A DNA stretch of 43,476 nucleotides from a bacterium 1XD42-76 (GTDB lineage Bacteria > Bacillota > Clostridia > Lachnospirales > Lachnospiraceae), in NCBI GenBank assembly GCA_009917545.1, contig QZDW01000027.1, positions 1 to 43,476 on the forward strand. The letters are read 5' to 3'. The notes under the pieces were generated by a model that was given only the letters and a program-made list of their open reading frames with translations, did no database searches and was not told where the DNA came from. Positions 15,819-24,576 of this stretch are shown piece after piece (within the stretch, counting starts at the first letter, position 1; each line of letters opens with the position of its first letter). Position numbers and translations under genes: made by a program.

Positions 15819-16398
15819 GGTCCAAAATCTCCCTAAGCTGTGCTTTCATCTCTTCTCTGCCGTGGTTATTATCGAGAACCCGCTGGCACATCCTCCGGTA
15901 TTCCTCTTCCGTGGCCTGTTCCGACATAATGCTCTCACACTTCTCCCTTGTATACCCCCGGCTCTCCATCAGACGGCGGATTCGGTTCTCCCGATTCGTA
16001 TCCACATACCAGATTTCATCAAAATACCCCTCCGGGGCTGTATCGAAAATGGCGGCCTCGATGACAATAAGGGCTTCCTGTGCCTGCGCGGCCTCTTTTT
16101 TTATCGCTGCCCACACGAGCGGATGGACTATGCGGTTTATCGTGTCCAGCACCTTTTTGTCATGGAACATGAGCTCTGCCAGAGCCTTTTTATCCACACT
16201 TCCGTCCGCCAGGAGAAAGCCTGTCCCCAGAGCTTTTGTCACCTGCGAAAGCCCTTCGCTCCCCGGCTCCATGAGCATATGGGCTACCTCGTCCGCCAGG
16301 ATAATCCTGGCGTGATAATCCGTCCTCAAAATATCCAGGACGCTGCTCTTTCCTGCACCCACGCCCCCGGTAATCCCAATCAGCTTCTTCTTATGCAT
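15805..16398 (-). CDS. coaE: Dephospho-CoA kinase
   Basis: A 197-residue CoaE, which phosphorylates the 3'-hydroxyl of dephospho-CoA in the last step of coenzyme A synthesis. The P-loop is GITGGVGAGKSSVLDIL near the N terminus. The LADEVAHMLMEPG segment supplies the conserved Asp, and HPLVWAAIKKE with VIEAAIFDTAPEGYFDEIW are family blocks. It begins 13 bases after polA and overlaps walJ, so the three form an operon. Length is normal. Confidence 0.95.
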   Translation of the reverse strand: MHKKKLIGITGGVGAGKSSVLDILRTDYHARIILADEVAHMLMEPGSEGLSQVTKALGTGFLLADGSVDKKALAELMFHDKKVLDTINRIVHPLVWAAIKKEAAQAQEALIVIEAAIFDTAPEGYFDEIWYVDTNRENRIRRLMESRGYTREKCESIMSEQATEEEYRRMCQRVLDNNHGREEMKAQLREILDHEIC

Positions 16399-16411
16399 CC
16401 GGCTCTCCCCC

Positions 16412-19042
16412 CTACTTTGCTTCGAACCAGCTCATTCCATCATGCATATCAATTTCCAGATCCACCTTAAGGCTGGCAGCATGCTTCATCTCCTCAGAAA
16501 GAATTGCCTTCACCCGTTCTTCCTCTTCAAGCGCAGTCTCGATCAAAAGCTCGTCGTGCACCTGGAGAATCAGGCGTGATCTCAGCCCTTCCTCCCTGAG
16601 TCTCTTATCCACCTGAATCATGGCAATCTTGATGATATCCGCAGCGGTTCCCTGAATCGGCGAATTCATCGCCACACGCTCCCCAAAGGAACGCTGCGTA
16701 AAATTACCTGATTTTAGCTCCGGAACCGGCCGTCTGCGCCCGAACATGGTGGCTACATAGCCGTTTTCCCTGGCGGATTCCACGAGACCGTCCAGAAACT
16801 GCTTTACCTGTGGATATGTCTCAAAATATTTCTCGATGTAGTCAACGGCCTCCTTGCGTGAGATACTCAGATCCTCGGAGAGACCGAACGCGCTGATTCC
16901 GTAAACAATGCCAAAATTCACTGCCTTAGCATTCCTTCTCTGTAATGGCGTCACCTCAGTAAGCGGAATGTGGAATACCTGGGATGCTGTGATGGCATGG
17001 ATATCCTGGGCACTCCGGTAGGCCTCGATAAGCCTCTCGTCCGCGGAAAGATGCGCCAGCACACGAAGCTCGATCTGTGAGTAATCAGCGTCAAGGAACA
17101 CAAATCCCTCTCTGGGTACAAAGACCTTGCGGATCTCACGTCCGAGCTCCATACGGATGGGAATATTCTGCAGGTTCGGCTCTGTGCTGGAAATGCGGCC
17201 GGTGGCCGTGATCGTCTGGTTAAAGCGGCTGTGGATCCGGCCGTCCGCACCGATAAAAGCGTCCAGTCCCTCGGCATACGTCGAATTCAGTTTCGTATAC
17301 TGGCGGTAATCGAGGATCTTTTGAATCACCGGGTAATCCGGAGCCAGCTTTTCCAGCACATCTGCGGCTGTCGAATAACCCGTTTTTGTCTTTTTCCCGC
17401 CTTTTAACTGCATTTTCTCAAATAAAATCTCCCCCAGCTGTTTGGGAGAATTGATGTTGAATTCACACCCGGTCAGGGACCAGATCTCCTGCTCCAGCAC
17501 GGCGATCTGCTGCTTTAGTTTCTCCCCGTAGGCGCGCAGCTCTTCCCTGCGGACAAGGATCCCTTCCTCTTCCATATGATAGAGGGCATAGATAAGCGGC
17601 AGCTCGATCTTAAGGTACAGCTCCTCCATCCCGGTCTCTGAAAGCCGCTCTTTCAGCGGTCCGGCCGTTATATAAGCCGCATAGCCCATATATCCGGCTG
17701 CACGGACCAGTGCCTCTCTCTCGCTCTCCCACGCTTCGGCATAGCTTAGCTTTTTTAATAACACGGCCCGCGAAGGGACCGTAATCCCCAGATAATCGGC
17801 CAGAAGGCCGTCGTAATCATAGGCGTCTTTTAACGGATTCAGCAGGTACGCCGCTACCCCTACATCGTATACCAGCGTCTCATAAGACAGACCCAGCAAG
17901 GCCAGCTGGCTCTTTAAATCGAGCACCCATACCTTCCCCATCCTGCACAGACTCAGGAGCCGGTCCGTGAGATAACTCCCGGTCATAAACCCTTCCGCGT
18001 GGATAAAACAGCTGGCCTTCTCATCCAGACAGAGCGCCAGACCCGCAATCTCACCGCCATCATGGAGAAGCTGCGCCCCGACACGTTCTGCTTTCCCGGC
18101 CGCCTCAAACAAGGCCTCTGCCTCAGAAAGTTCTGTCACTGTACGGAAGCCCTTTTCCACCTCGTTTTCCTTTTGGGGCTGATCTGTAAAACGTGACAGC
18201 ATGGATTTGAAGCCCAGCCGCTCCATACATGCGTAAGCTTCCTGTGTATACAGATTGTCGATTTTGGCCCCGGACAGGGACAGTTCCACCGGCGCCTCCG
18301 TACAGATTTTAGCCAGTTTGAAGGATAACTCGGCCAGTTCCTTATGCTCCTCCAGAGCCTTTTTCGCACGCGCAGGCTTTACCTCGTCCAGATGGGCATA
18401 GATATTTTCCAGACTTTTGTACTGGACAATGAGACTGGTCGCTGTTTTCTCGCCAATCGAGGGAACACCGGGAATGTTGTCCGAGGCGTCGCCCATGAGC
18501 GCCTTTACATGGATAAACTGTTCCGGCGTTACCTGGTACTCCCGCTCGACATCTGCAGGATAATAATGATGAACCTCTGTGACGCCGCGGGACGTCTTGG
18601 GAAGGCTGATTTTAATATGTGTATCGGCAAGCTGCAAAAGGTCACGGTCTCCGGAGACGATCGTCACCTCCACCTCCTTCTGCATACGCCGGGCCATTGT
18701 TCCCAGAATATCGTCAGCCTCGTAGCCCTCCTTTGAGAGGATGGGGATCTGCATGGCCGTCAATACCTCCCGGATGAGCGGCGCCTGTACCTTAAGCTCG
18801 TCCGGCATGGGCTTTCTCGTCCCCTTGTATTCCCCGAACATTTCATGGCGGAAGGTAGGCGCATTCGAGTCAAACACCACAGCCAGATAATCCGCCTTTT
18901 CCTCATCCAGAAGCTTAAACATAATATTTAAAAATCCGTAGACCGCATTGGTGGGCGTGCCGCCGGAATTCGACAGATTGGGGACTCCATAAAAAGCACG
19001 GTATAAAATACTGTGCCCGTCGATCAACATAAGCTTTTCCAT
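16412..19042 (-). CDS. polA: DNA polymerase I
   Basis: An 876-residue DNA polymerase I for Okazaki-fragment processing and repair. The 5'-3' exonuclease/flap domain fills about residues 1-290 (LMLIDGHSILYRAFYG, then YEADDILGTMA and MGDASDNIPGVPSIGEKTA). The middle domain corresponds to the 3'-5' exonuclease but lacks the acidic DxE motif (it reads ERVGAQLLHDGGEIAG), so proofreading is probably absent, as in Bacillus and Thermus enzymes. The polymerase motifs are intact: A DADYSQIELRVLAHLS, B RRNAKAVNFGIVYG, C QVHDELLIE. It starts 17 bases after a small membrane-protein gene and leads into coaE and walJ. Confidence 0.96.
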   Translation of the reverse strand: MEKLMLIDGHSILYRAFYGVPNLSNSGGTPTNAVYGFLNIMFKLLDEEKADYLAVVFDSNAPTFRHEMFGEYKGTRKPMPDELKVQAPLIREVLTAMQIPILSKEGYEADDILGTMARRMQKEVEVTIVSGDRDLLQLADTHIKISLPKTSRGVTEVHHYYPADVEREYQVTPEQFIHVKALMGDASDNIPGVPSIGEKTATSLIVQYKSLENIYAHLDEVKPARAKKALEEHKELAELSFKLAKICTEAPVELSLSGAKIDNLYTQEAYACMERLGFKSMLSRFTDQPQKENEVEKGFRTVTELSEAEALFEAAGKAERVGAQLLHDGGEIAGLALCLDEKASCFIHAEGFMTGSYLTDRLLSLCRMGKVWVLDLKSQLALLGLSYETLVYDVGVAAYLLNPLKDAYDYDGLLADYLGITVPSRAVLLKKLSYAEAWESEREALVRAAGYMGYAAYITAGPLKERLSETGMEELYLKIELPLIYALYHMEEEGILVRREELRAYGEKLKQQIAVLEQEIWSLTGCEFNINSPKQLGEILFEKMQLKGGKKTKTGYSTAADVLEKLAPDYPVIQKILDYRQYTKLNSTYAEGLDAFIGADGRIHSRFNQTITATGRISSTEPNLQNIPIRMELGREIRKVFVPREGFVFLDADYSQIELRVLAHLSADERLIEAYRSAQDIHAITASQVFHIPLTEVTPLQRRNAKAVNFGIVYGISAFGLSEDLSISRKEAVDYIEKYFETYPQVKQFLDGLVESARENGYVATMFGRRRPVPELKSGNFTQRSFGERVAMNSPIQGTAADIIKIAMIQVDKRLREEGLRSRLILQVHDELLIETALEEEERVKAILSEEMKHAASLKVDLEIDMHDGMSWFEAK

Positions 19043-19059
19043 AAAATTGCCTCCAATGC

Positions 19060-19413
19060 TTAAAAGAAAAGAAAGCCTGCCTGATGCCAGATACGGATCT
19101 GGAGAAGGGACGTCACCAGCAAAGCCATTGCCATCAATGTCCCCACGGCATATTTCATAATCTGAAAGGCAAGAAAACGCCTTAACACTGCTGCCGATTC
19201 CTCCAGCCTGCGCTTTAAATCGCCGACAATATCATATGTGCCGTCGTCCTCATCAAGCTTTTTTAAGCCGATATCCACCATATAATGGATCTCCAATTCC
19301 TCACGGCAGTTCCCGCACATCTCGATGTGCTCCATGAAATCTTCCAGCTCAGCGATCGAGAGCCGGTCATTAATATAAGGAATCACCAGTTTCTCTGCTT
19401 CCAGACACGTCAT
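19060..19413 (-). CDS. Zinc-finger membrane protein, anti-sigma-factor-like
   Basis: A 117-residue protein with a zf-HC2-type motif (EDFMEHIEMCGNCREEL, giving HxxxCxxC) in its N-terminal third and one hydrophobic segment near the C terminus (YAVGTLMAMALLVTSLL). This architecture resembles membrane anti-sigma factors. No sigma factor gene is adjacent, so the partner is unknown. The ATG at 19413 is chosen because GGGAG lies upstream and the zinc-finger fold starts there; an earlier ATG adds 21 unlikely residues. It is followed by polA after 17 bases, so it may be co-transcribed with that gene. Confidence 0.65.
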   Translation of the reverse strand: MTCLEAEKLVIPYINDRLSIAELEDFMEHIEMCGNCREELEIHYMVDIGLKKLDEDDGTYDIVGDLKRRLEESAAVLRRFLAFQIMKYAVGTLMAMALLVTSLLQIRIWHQAGFLFF

Positions 19414-19523
19414 AGACAGACACTCCCTTCTGCTTCCTTTGGCCCGGCAGTTTCTCCCATACGCCGGGGTATGCAAAACGGCGCAAAACCTGAACCACTT
19501 ACGTTCAACTTTGCGCCGCTAAA

Positions 19524-19606
19524 TGCAGGAGAAGGGATTTGAACCCTCACGTTGTCACCAACGGTGGATTTTGAGTCCACTGCGTCTGCCGTTCCGCCAC
19601 TCCTGC
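19524..19606 (-). tRNA. tRNA-Leu (anticodon CAA)
   Basis: An 83-base tRNA with a type II (long variable arm) structure. The acceptor stem GCAGGAG/CTCCTGC is followed by discriminator A at 19524. The anticodon stem is GTGGA/TCCAC with loop CTCAAAA, giving anticodon CAA, which reads the leucine codon UUG. The T-loop is GGTTCAAATCC. CCA is not encoded. It lies upstream of the zinc-finger gene on the same strand. Confidence 0.95.
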
Positions 19607-19684
19607 CTGCTCTGATTCATCCAGAAACTGCATCTGGCTCTCTCATACTGCCAGATGTTTCTGTTCATTTCTTAACCGTGTATA

Positions 19685-19713
19685 AGTCTACCACAATTTC
19701 CGTTTATTTGCAA
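19685..19713 (-). promoter_or_regulatory. tRNA-Leu promoter
   Basis: TTGCAA (19708-19713), 17-base spacer and TAGACT (19685-19690) on the minus strand, about 80 bases ahead of the tRNA. Confidence 0.6.
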
Positions 19714-19739
19714 GCAAAATTTTACCTGTACAGCGCGGA

Positions 19740-19817
19740 GGAATCCATTGGGGAAAGAAGCCCATTCGGATCCCCTTACCGCCATACATGGTGTAAAGGG
19801 ATCCGGCAATGGAGTCC
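19740..19817. repeat. Double-stem inverted repeat upstream of tRNA-Leu
   Basis: Outer arms GGAATCCATTG (19740-19750) and CAATGGAGTCC (19807-19817) pair at 10 of 11 positions. Inner arms GGATCCCCTTAC (19768-19779) and GTAAAGGGATCC (19793-19804) pair at 11 of 12. There is no T run, so it is not a standard terminator for the purine genes. It may be a palindromic intergenic element of a different family from copies A-E. Confidence 0.6.
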
Positions 19818-19848
19818 CTGCCTCAGATCATGGTAAACTGCTCACGTT

Positions 19849-21027
19849 TTAATGATGGAACAGCCGAATTCCCGTAAATGCCATCGCCATGTGGTATTTA
19901 TTACAGACCCCGATCACATTGTCATCCCTCACGGATCCGCCCGGCTGTGCGATATATTGTACGCCGCTCTTGTGTGCCCGCTCAATGTTATCGCCAAACG
20001 GGAAGAATGCGTCAGAGCCGAGTGACACGCCTGTAAGCTTGGAGAGCCACTCCTTCTTCTCCTCCTTCGTAAATACCGGTGGTTTTTCGGTAAATATCTT
20101 CTCCCAGGCGCCATCTGCCAGCACGTCCATATATTCGTCTCCAATATAGACGTCAATCGCGTTATCACGGTCAGCTCTCTTAATCCTGTCCGCAAATGGC
20201 AGGGAAAGTACCTGCGGCGCCTGGCGCAGGTACCAGTTGTCAGCCTTCTGCCCGGCCAGACGCGTGCAGTGTACGCGCGACTGCTGCCCGGCCCCGATGC
20301 CGATCGCCTGTCCGTCCTTTACATAACAGACCGAATTCGACTGCGTATATTTGAGTGTAATCAGGGAAATCATCAGGTCAATCTGTGCCGCTTCAGGGAT
20401 CTCGCGGTTTTCCGTCACGATGTTGGCCAGCAGATCACGATTGATTTCCAGAGAATTCCTCCCCTGCTCAAAGGTTACTCCGAATACCTGCTTTCTCTCC
20501 ACCGGCTCTGGAATATATGCCTCGTCGATCTGAATCACATTATAATTCCCGTTCTTCTTTTCCTTTAAAATGGCAAGCGCCTCCGGCTCGTAGCCCGGGG
20601 CGATCACCCCATCGGAGACCTCGCGCTTAATAAGCCTTGCCGTATCCACATCACAGATGTCGGAAAGGGAGATAAAATCACCGAAAGAGGACATCCGGTC
20701 TGCACCTCTCGCTCTTGCATACGCACAGGCAAGCGCAGACAGCTCCCCCAGATCATCCACCCAGTAGATTTTCCTCAGCACTTCACTTAAAGGAAGACCT
20801 ACTGCCGCACCTGCGGGAGAAACATGCTTAAAGGACGTCGCAGCCGGAAGTCCCGTTGCAGCCTTGAGCTCTTTTACAAGCTGCCAGCCATTTAACGCGT
20901 CCAGAAGATTAATATACCCCGGCCTGCCATTTAAGACCGTGATCGGAAGCTCCCCGCCATCTTCCATGAACACTCTCGACGGCTTCTGGTTCGGGTTACA
21001 GCCATATTTTAATTCCATTTCTTTCAT
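19849..21027 (-). CDS. purH: AICAR transformylase, standalone PurH C-terminal domain
   Basis: A 392-residue phosphoribosylaminoimidazolecarboxamide formyltransferase, which formylates AICAR with 10-formyl-THF in the penultimate step of IMP synthesis. It contains the transformylase Lys-His motif in [13 protein letters not shown], and [20 protein letters not shown] and [11 protein letters not shown] near the C terminus. The IMP cyclohydrolase half of bifunctional PurH is absent, and the upstream gene supplies that step as a PurO-type enzyme. The ATG at 21027 fits the start of the conserved region ([12 protein letters not shown]); an upstream extension of 37 codons would overlap purO. The 16-base spacing after purO indicates an operon. 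Confidence 0.92.
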   Translation of the reverse strand: MKEMELKYGCNPNQKPSRVFMEDGGELPITVLNGRPGYINLLDALNGWQLVKELKAATGLPAATSFKHVSPAGAAVGLPLSEVLRKIYWVDDLGELSALACAYARARGADRMSSFGDFISLSDICDVDTARLIKREVSDGVIAPGYEPEALAILKEKKNGNYNVIQIDEAYIPEPVERKQVFGVTFEQGRNSLEINRDLLANIVTENREIPEAAQIDLMISLITLKYTQSNSVCYVKDGQAIGIGAGQQSRVHCTRLAGQKADNWYLRQAPQVLSLPFADRIKRADRDNAIDVYIGDEYMDVLADGAWEKIFTEKPPVFTKEEKKEWLSKLTGVSLGSDAFFPFGDNIERAHKSGVQYIAQPGGSVRDDNVIGVCNKYHMAMAFTGIRLFHH

Positions 21028-21043
21028 CTGCCTGTCTCTCCTC

Positions 21044-21760
21044 TTATCCTCTTTGATGTTTATTGACAATCCGGCTCTCATACGTTCCTGTGGCAATATC
21101 AATGAAACGCACGAACAGGGATACCTTATTGTCTGCATTCAGACTGTCCCATACCATCTCTGTAAATTCGTCGATATTTCCTGAAATCCCCACCGGCTTC
21201 GGTTCTCCCTCAAAGCTTGGCAGCGGATTCCCGTCGCCCATATACGTATGGATAAAATGACCTTCACCGCACAGCGGATTCTCATATGCGAACGTAAACC
21301 GGTTGCAGCTCTCCCCGCTTCCGCCATTTTTTAAAATCGACATGGCATAGTTATAGCTCCCATTGTCAATGTGCATGATACCGGAGATACGCGGTGTATA
21401 ATGCGGGGCATCCGGTTCAAACTCGCGGCAGCGCAGAGACTGCTCAAACGTAAGCTGCCGATCCATTCCCTCATAAATCGTATCTGTCTGGTCTCCATTT
21501 GTTACGATTGTCTTATTTCCAAGAACCCGGACCGGAGAATAGATGATTAAAGACGGATCGGAAAGCTTTGACGGATCAAATGCCTCTGTGCGGATTCCCT
21601 GTCCTTTTTCGACAAAGATACGGTTCCTGCTGTTTTCACTCCTGCCCATAATAAAATAGGCTGTGACGGCCGTATTACCATCCTGTGATTTTCCAATTAC
21701 AATCCCTCTGCCCGGATAGGAATTCTCTTTGAGCTCCTTTGCAAGCGATAACCGTTTCAT
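21044..21760 (-). CDS. purO: IMP cyclohydrolase, PurO family
   Basis: A 238-residue IMP cyclohydrolase of the PurO type (PF07826), which closes the ring of FAICAR to give IMP. The family was described in archaea and also occurs in Clostridia. Typical features are the [15 protein letters not shown] start, [14 protein letters not shown], and the later [15 protein letters not shown] and [18 protein letters not shown] blocks. AAGGAG precedes the ATG at 21760. It is first in a two-gene operon with the standalone transformylase; together they replace bifunctional PurH. A promoter lies about 60 bases upstream. Confidence 0.92.
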   Translation of the reverse strand: MKRLSLAKELKENSYPGRGIVIGKSQDGNTAVTAYFIMGRSENSRNRIFVEKGQGIRTEAFDPSKLSDPSLIIYSPVRVLGNKTIVTNGDQTDTIYEGMDRQLTFEQSLRCREFEPDAPHYTPRISGIMHIDNGSYNYAMSILKNGGSGESCNRFTFAYENPLCGEGHFIHTYMGDGNPLPSFEGEPKPVGISGNIDEFTEMVWDSLNADNKVSLFVRFIDIATGTYESRIVNKHQRG

Positions 21761-21817
21761 GGATATTTCTCCTTTCGTCTGCTCTGCCAAATCTTCAGGC
21801 GCGTGATGTCTGACGAC

Positions 21818-21846
21818 ATTATACTATATTTTCCCTGCAATGGAAA
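21818..21846 (-). promoter_or_regulatory. purO-purH promoter
   Basis: TATAAT (21818-21823 on the minus strand) with TTTCCA 17 bases upstream (21841-21846). The -10 is perfect and the -35 moderate. It is divergent from the lipoprotein promoter. Confidence 0.55.
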
Positions 21847-21924
21847 GATAAAATGTAAATATCTATTACAGAAATTTAAGAAAAAGTATAGATTCTTTCC
21901 ATGTACTTCCTTCTAAAAATCGGC

Positions 21925-21930
21925 TATAAT
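21925..21930 (+). promoter_or_regulatory. -10 element of the lipoprotein gene promoter
   Basis: A perfect TATAAT about 46 bases ahead of the lipoprotein start codon. No strong -35 is visible, so an activator or alternative contacts may be needed. Confidence 0.45.
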
Positions 21931-21976
21931 AGAGTTGATTCGTCAAATAATGATTGGCATAAGGAGGCGTCAGCTT

Positions 21977-22819
21977 ATGAAAAAAAATGTGTATATACTC
22001 GCCGCTGTAACCGTGCTGATGATCGCATCAGTGTCCGGCTGTAAGAAAAAGGAGGACGTTGATCTGACCGGCATCCACACCTCGTCTGCCGAGACGATGT
22101 CGCCTACGACAGCCGCAGAGAATGAGAAAAAGGAACCGGAGATTACCATTACCGAGTCCTCCACAGCTGCCGAAAAAGGAGGGGATAAAGACAACACCGG
22201 AAGCTCCCAGGCGTTAAGTGTCCGCTCTAAGACAGCGACTGAGAAGAACGGCAAAACGTCTGTCGAATACCCTGTCCTCTCTAATCTCCGCGACAGTGCG
22301 ATGGAGGAGACCGTCAATGCTGTCATCAAGGAACACGCGCTCCGGCCGCTTACAGATTATGAGCTGAATCCGGAGACCGATACCCTTGAGGTCACGTACA
22401 GCATTATTTCCCTTGACCGTAATAAAGCGGTCATCGCCTATGAGGGCTCTTTCATGCTGGATGGCGGCGCACATCCCGTCGGCCTGTTTTATACGACCAA
22501 CATTGATCTGAACAAGGGAACTCTGACCGGACTGTCCGATTATGCCGATTCCTACACGATGGCCGGTTATATCCTGTCCGACGACTGTGTGGTTTATCAG
22601 CCGGCCGACAGCTCGCCGGAGGTCAAAGCCGCTTTAAAGGAGTACGACATTGACACGCTCTGGGCCATTTTAAGACAGTGTGACTTTTCTGCTGAAGGAC
22701 TTACCGGCTTCCCACAGTCCTTTTCCTACGAAAATCAGGGTGTGATCTATATTTCCGTCCCTGTCAGCCATGCTCTGGGAGATTATGTGATTGTCAGCTA
22801 TACTCCTGACACAAAGTAG
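21977..22819 (+). CDS. Lipoprotein with DUF3298/DUF4163-like domain
   Basis: A 280-residue secreted lipoprotein. The signal peptide ends in a lipobox VSGC with Cys22 as the acylation site. A low-complexity Ser/Thr/Glu/Lys linker runs to about residue 100. The C-terminal part (VEYPVLSNLRDSAMEETVNA, then EVTYSIISLDRNKAVIAYEG and DGGAHPVGLFYTTNIDL) resembles the DUF4163/DUF3298 (RsiV-type) extracellular domain. That domain binds lysozyme in Bacillus RsiV, but this protein is a lipoprotein and not a membrane anti-sigma factor. The ATG at 21977 follows AAGGAGG. It is divergent from the purine operon and followed by upp after 238 bases with no feature that I can see. Confidence 0.75.
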   Translation: MKKNVYILAAVTVLMIASVSGCKKKEDVDLTGIHTSSAETMSPTTAAENEKKEPEITITESSTAAEKGGDKDNTGSSQALSVRSKTATEKNGKTSVEYPVLSNLRDSAMEETVNAVIKEHALRPLTDYELNPETDTLEVTYSIISLDRNKAVIAYEGSFMLDGGAHPVGLFYTTNIDLNKGTLTGLSDYADSYTMAGYILSDDCVVYQPADSSPEVKAALKEYDIDTLWAILRQCDFSAEGLTGFPQSFSYENQGVIYISVPVSHALGDYVIVSYTPDTK

Positions 22820-23057
22820 TTGATTTTCCCTGCTATTTCTGATACGATAATGCAGGCTGGGCATATATGGCAGACCGCCGCCGGCTTTTGTGTCCTCAGA
22901 CAGCAGACGCCGGACGGCAGCAGTTTCCCGCACATGGCGTCCGGCCCGGTTTCAGATAACATGATTCCTGTGCCAGTATATCACGGTACTCCTTCCCGGG
23001 TAATCCGCATCCGCTGGCCGTACGGAATCGCTGCATCTACGAAAGGCGGAACAATTC

Positions 23058-23687
23058 ATGGAGAATGTAACGATTATCAGTCACCCGTTGATCCAGCACA
23101 AAATTTCCATGCTGAGAAACCGGCATACGGGAACCAATGAATTTCGCACTCTGACCGAAGAAATTGCCACGCTGATGGGCTATGAGGCACTTCGCGACCT
23201 GCCGCTCAAGAACATCGAGGTGGAGACCCCGATTGAGACATGCATGACTCCCGTACTTGCCGGGAAAAAGCTGGCTATCGTCCCCATTCTGCGTGCAGGG
23301 CTTGGGATGGTAAACGGCATCCTCGCGTTAGTCCCCTCTGCCAAGGTCGGACACATTGGACTTTACCGCGACGAAACAACGCATGAACCTCACGAATATT
23401 TCTGTAAGCTTCCGAGCCCGATCGAACTTCGTACGATCGTCGTCACTGACCCCATGCTGGCTACCGGCGGTTCCGCCGTTTCCGCGGTCAATTTTATCAA
23501 GCAGCATGGCGGGAAATCCATCAAATTCATGTGCATCATTGCCGCGCCGGAGGGCTTAAAGCGGCTCCACGAAGCACATCCCGATATCCAGATCTATGTT
23601 GGACATCTGGACCGTGAATTAAACGAAAACGCCTATATCTGTCCCGGACTTGGCGATGCAGGCGACCGTATTTTCGGAACCAAATAG
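23058..23687 (+). CDS. upp: Uracil phosphoribosyltransferase
   Basis: A 209-residue UPRTase, which salvages uracil with PRPP to give UMP. It shows the type I PRTase features: [20 protein letters not shown], the PRPP-binding loop [20 protein letters not shown], and the uracil-binding C-terminal region [17 protein letters not shown]. Length is normal. The ribosome site is modest (AGGCGG). It is transcribed alone on the plus strand and ends at a strong terminator. Confidence 0.96.
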   Translation: MENVTIISHPLIQHKISMLRNRHTGTNEFRTLTEEIATLMGYEALRDLPLKNIEVETPIETCMTPVLAGKKLAIVPILRAGLGMVNGILALVPSAKVGHIGLYRDETTHEPHEYFCKLPSPIELRTIVVTDPMLATGGSAVSAVNFIKQHGGKSIKFMCIIAAPEGLKRLHEAHPDIQIYVGHLDRELNENAYICPGLGDAGDRIFGTK

Positions 23688-23710
23688 CGCATCAAACTTC
23701 AGGAAGAAAA

Positions 23711-23749
23711 GGGGGCTGTTACAACAATTTGAACAGCCCCCTTGTTTTT
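23711..23749 (+). terminator. upp terminator
   Basis: Perfect ten-base stem GGGGGCTGTT / AACAGCCCCC followed by TTGTTTTT, 24 bases after upp. Confidence 0.9.
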
Positions 23750-23806
23750 ACTGTTTTTGTTCTTGATTGCCGGATACTGCTGATCCATAGCACTCCATCC
23801 GGCCTC

Positions 23807-24340
23807 TTAGTAGTTCTCTGCCCTCACCTGGAAAAAGCTCTGCGGATAAGAGCATACCGGACAGACAGCCGGAGCTTTTTTGCCAACCACCAGATGGCCG
23901 CAGTTACGGCAGACCCACATGACCTCTTCTGTCTTTTCGAATACATTCTGCATATCCACATTGTTTAAGAGTTTCAGGTAACGTTCCTCATGGGATTTCT
24001 CAATCTCAGCCACTAGGCGGAACTTTCTCGCAAGATCGGTAAAGCCTTCCTCCTGTGCCGTCTCGGCAAATCCCTTGTACATATCGGTCCACTCGTAGTT
24101 TTCTCCGGCAGCAGCCGCTTTTAAGTTATCTGCCGTTTTGCCAAGAAGCTTCAGCTCGTCGAACCACATTTTAGCATGTTCCTTTTCATTATCTGCTGTC
24201 TCCTGGAAGATGGCCGCAATCTGCTCAAAGCCTTCCTTTTTTGCCGCCTCGGCAAAATACGTGTATTTATTCCGGGCCTGTGACTCGCCTGCAAACGCCG
24301 CTACCAGATTCTGCTCTGTTCTGCTTCCTTTTAACTCCAT
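23807..24340 (-). CDS. rbr: Rubrerythrin
   Basis: A 177-residue rubrerythrin, a peroxide-reducing non-haem di-iron protein of anaerobes. The four-helix domain carries the Glu/His iron ligands ([55 protein letters not shown]). The C-terminal rubredoxin-like domain has two Cys pairs (CRNCGH and CPVC) for an FeS4 site. The ATG at 24340 follows GGAGG and fits the family N terminus; an upstream extension of 15 residues is unlikely. It is separated from the SUFU gene upstream by repeat copy E. Confidence 0.96.
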   Translation of the reverse strand: MELKGSRTEQNLVAAFAGESQARNKYTYFAEAAKKEGFEQIAAIFQETADNEKEHAKMWFDELKLLGKTADNLKAAAAGENYEWTDMYKGFAETAQEEGFTDLARKFRLVAEIEKSHEERYLKLLNNVDMQNVFEKTEEVMWVCRNCGHLVVGKKAPAVCPVCSYPQSFFQVRAENY

Positions 24341-24476
24341 TTCGATTCCCTCCGTATCATTTTTATCAGACAAACATCTGTCCATCCGATGCCCTCTGTC
24401 CGGCGTGTGGACTAAAGATACCTGTCTGAGCTGTTACTATTTTTCCAGCTGTTTGCCAAAATTATACGGAGAATTT

Positions 24477-24576
24477 CAATAGAAAACCTTCATACACCCA
24501 CATGGGAGTATTCTGCCATGTATAAAAACGCTTTCGGTGCATTCGACATCCCTGAACTTATACCGTCTGACGGCGC
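24477..24576 (-). repeat. Dispersed structured repeat, copy E
   Basis: Copy E on the minus strand starts directly after the SUFU stop codon. It has hairpin 1 CCGTC-A-GACGG, the box AAGTTCAGGGATGTCGAATG, TGCACC, hairpin 2 TACTCCC/GGGTGTA, then GAAGG and a TTTCTATTGAAA edge. The change of TGCGCC to TGCACC is matched by GGGCGCA to GGGTGTA, so pairing is kept. The remainder of the gap up to rbr shows no gene. Confidence 0.65.

Noticed and set aside
15802-16470. Plus-strand open frame of 222 codons opposite coaE
   Set aside because: Shadow of coaE and polA; no protein family features.
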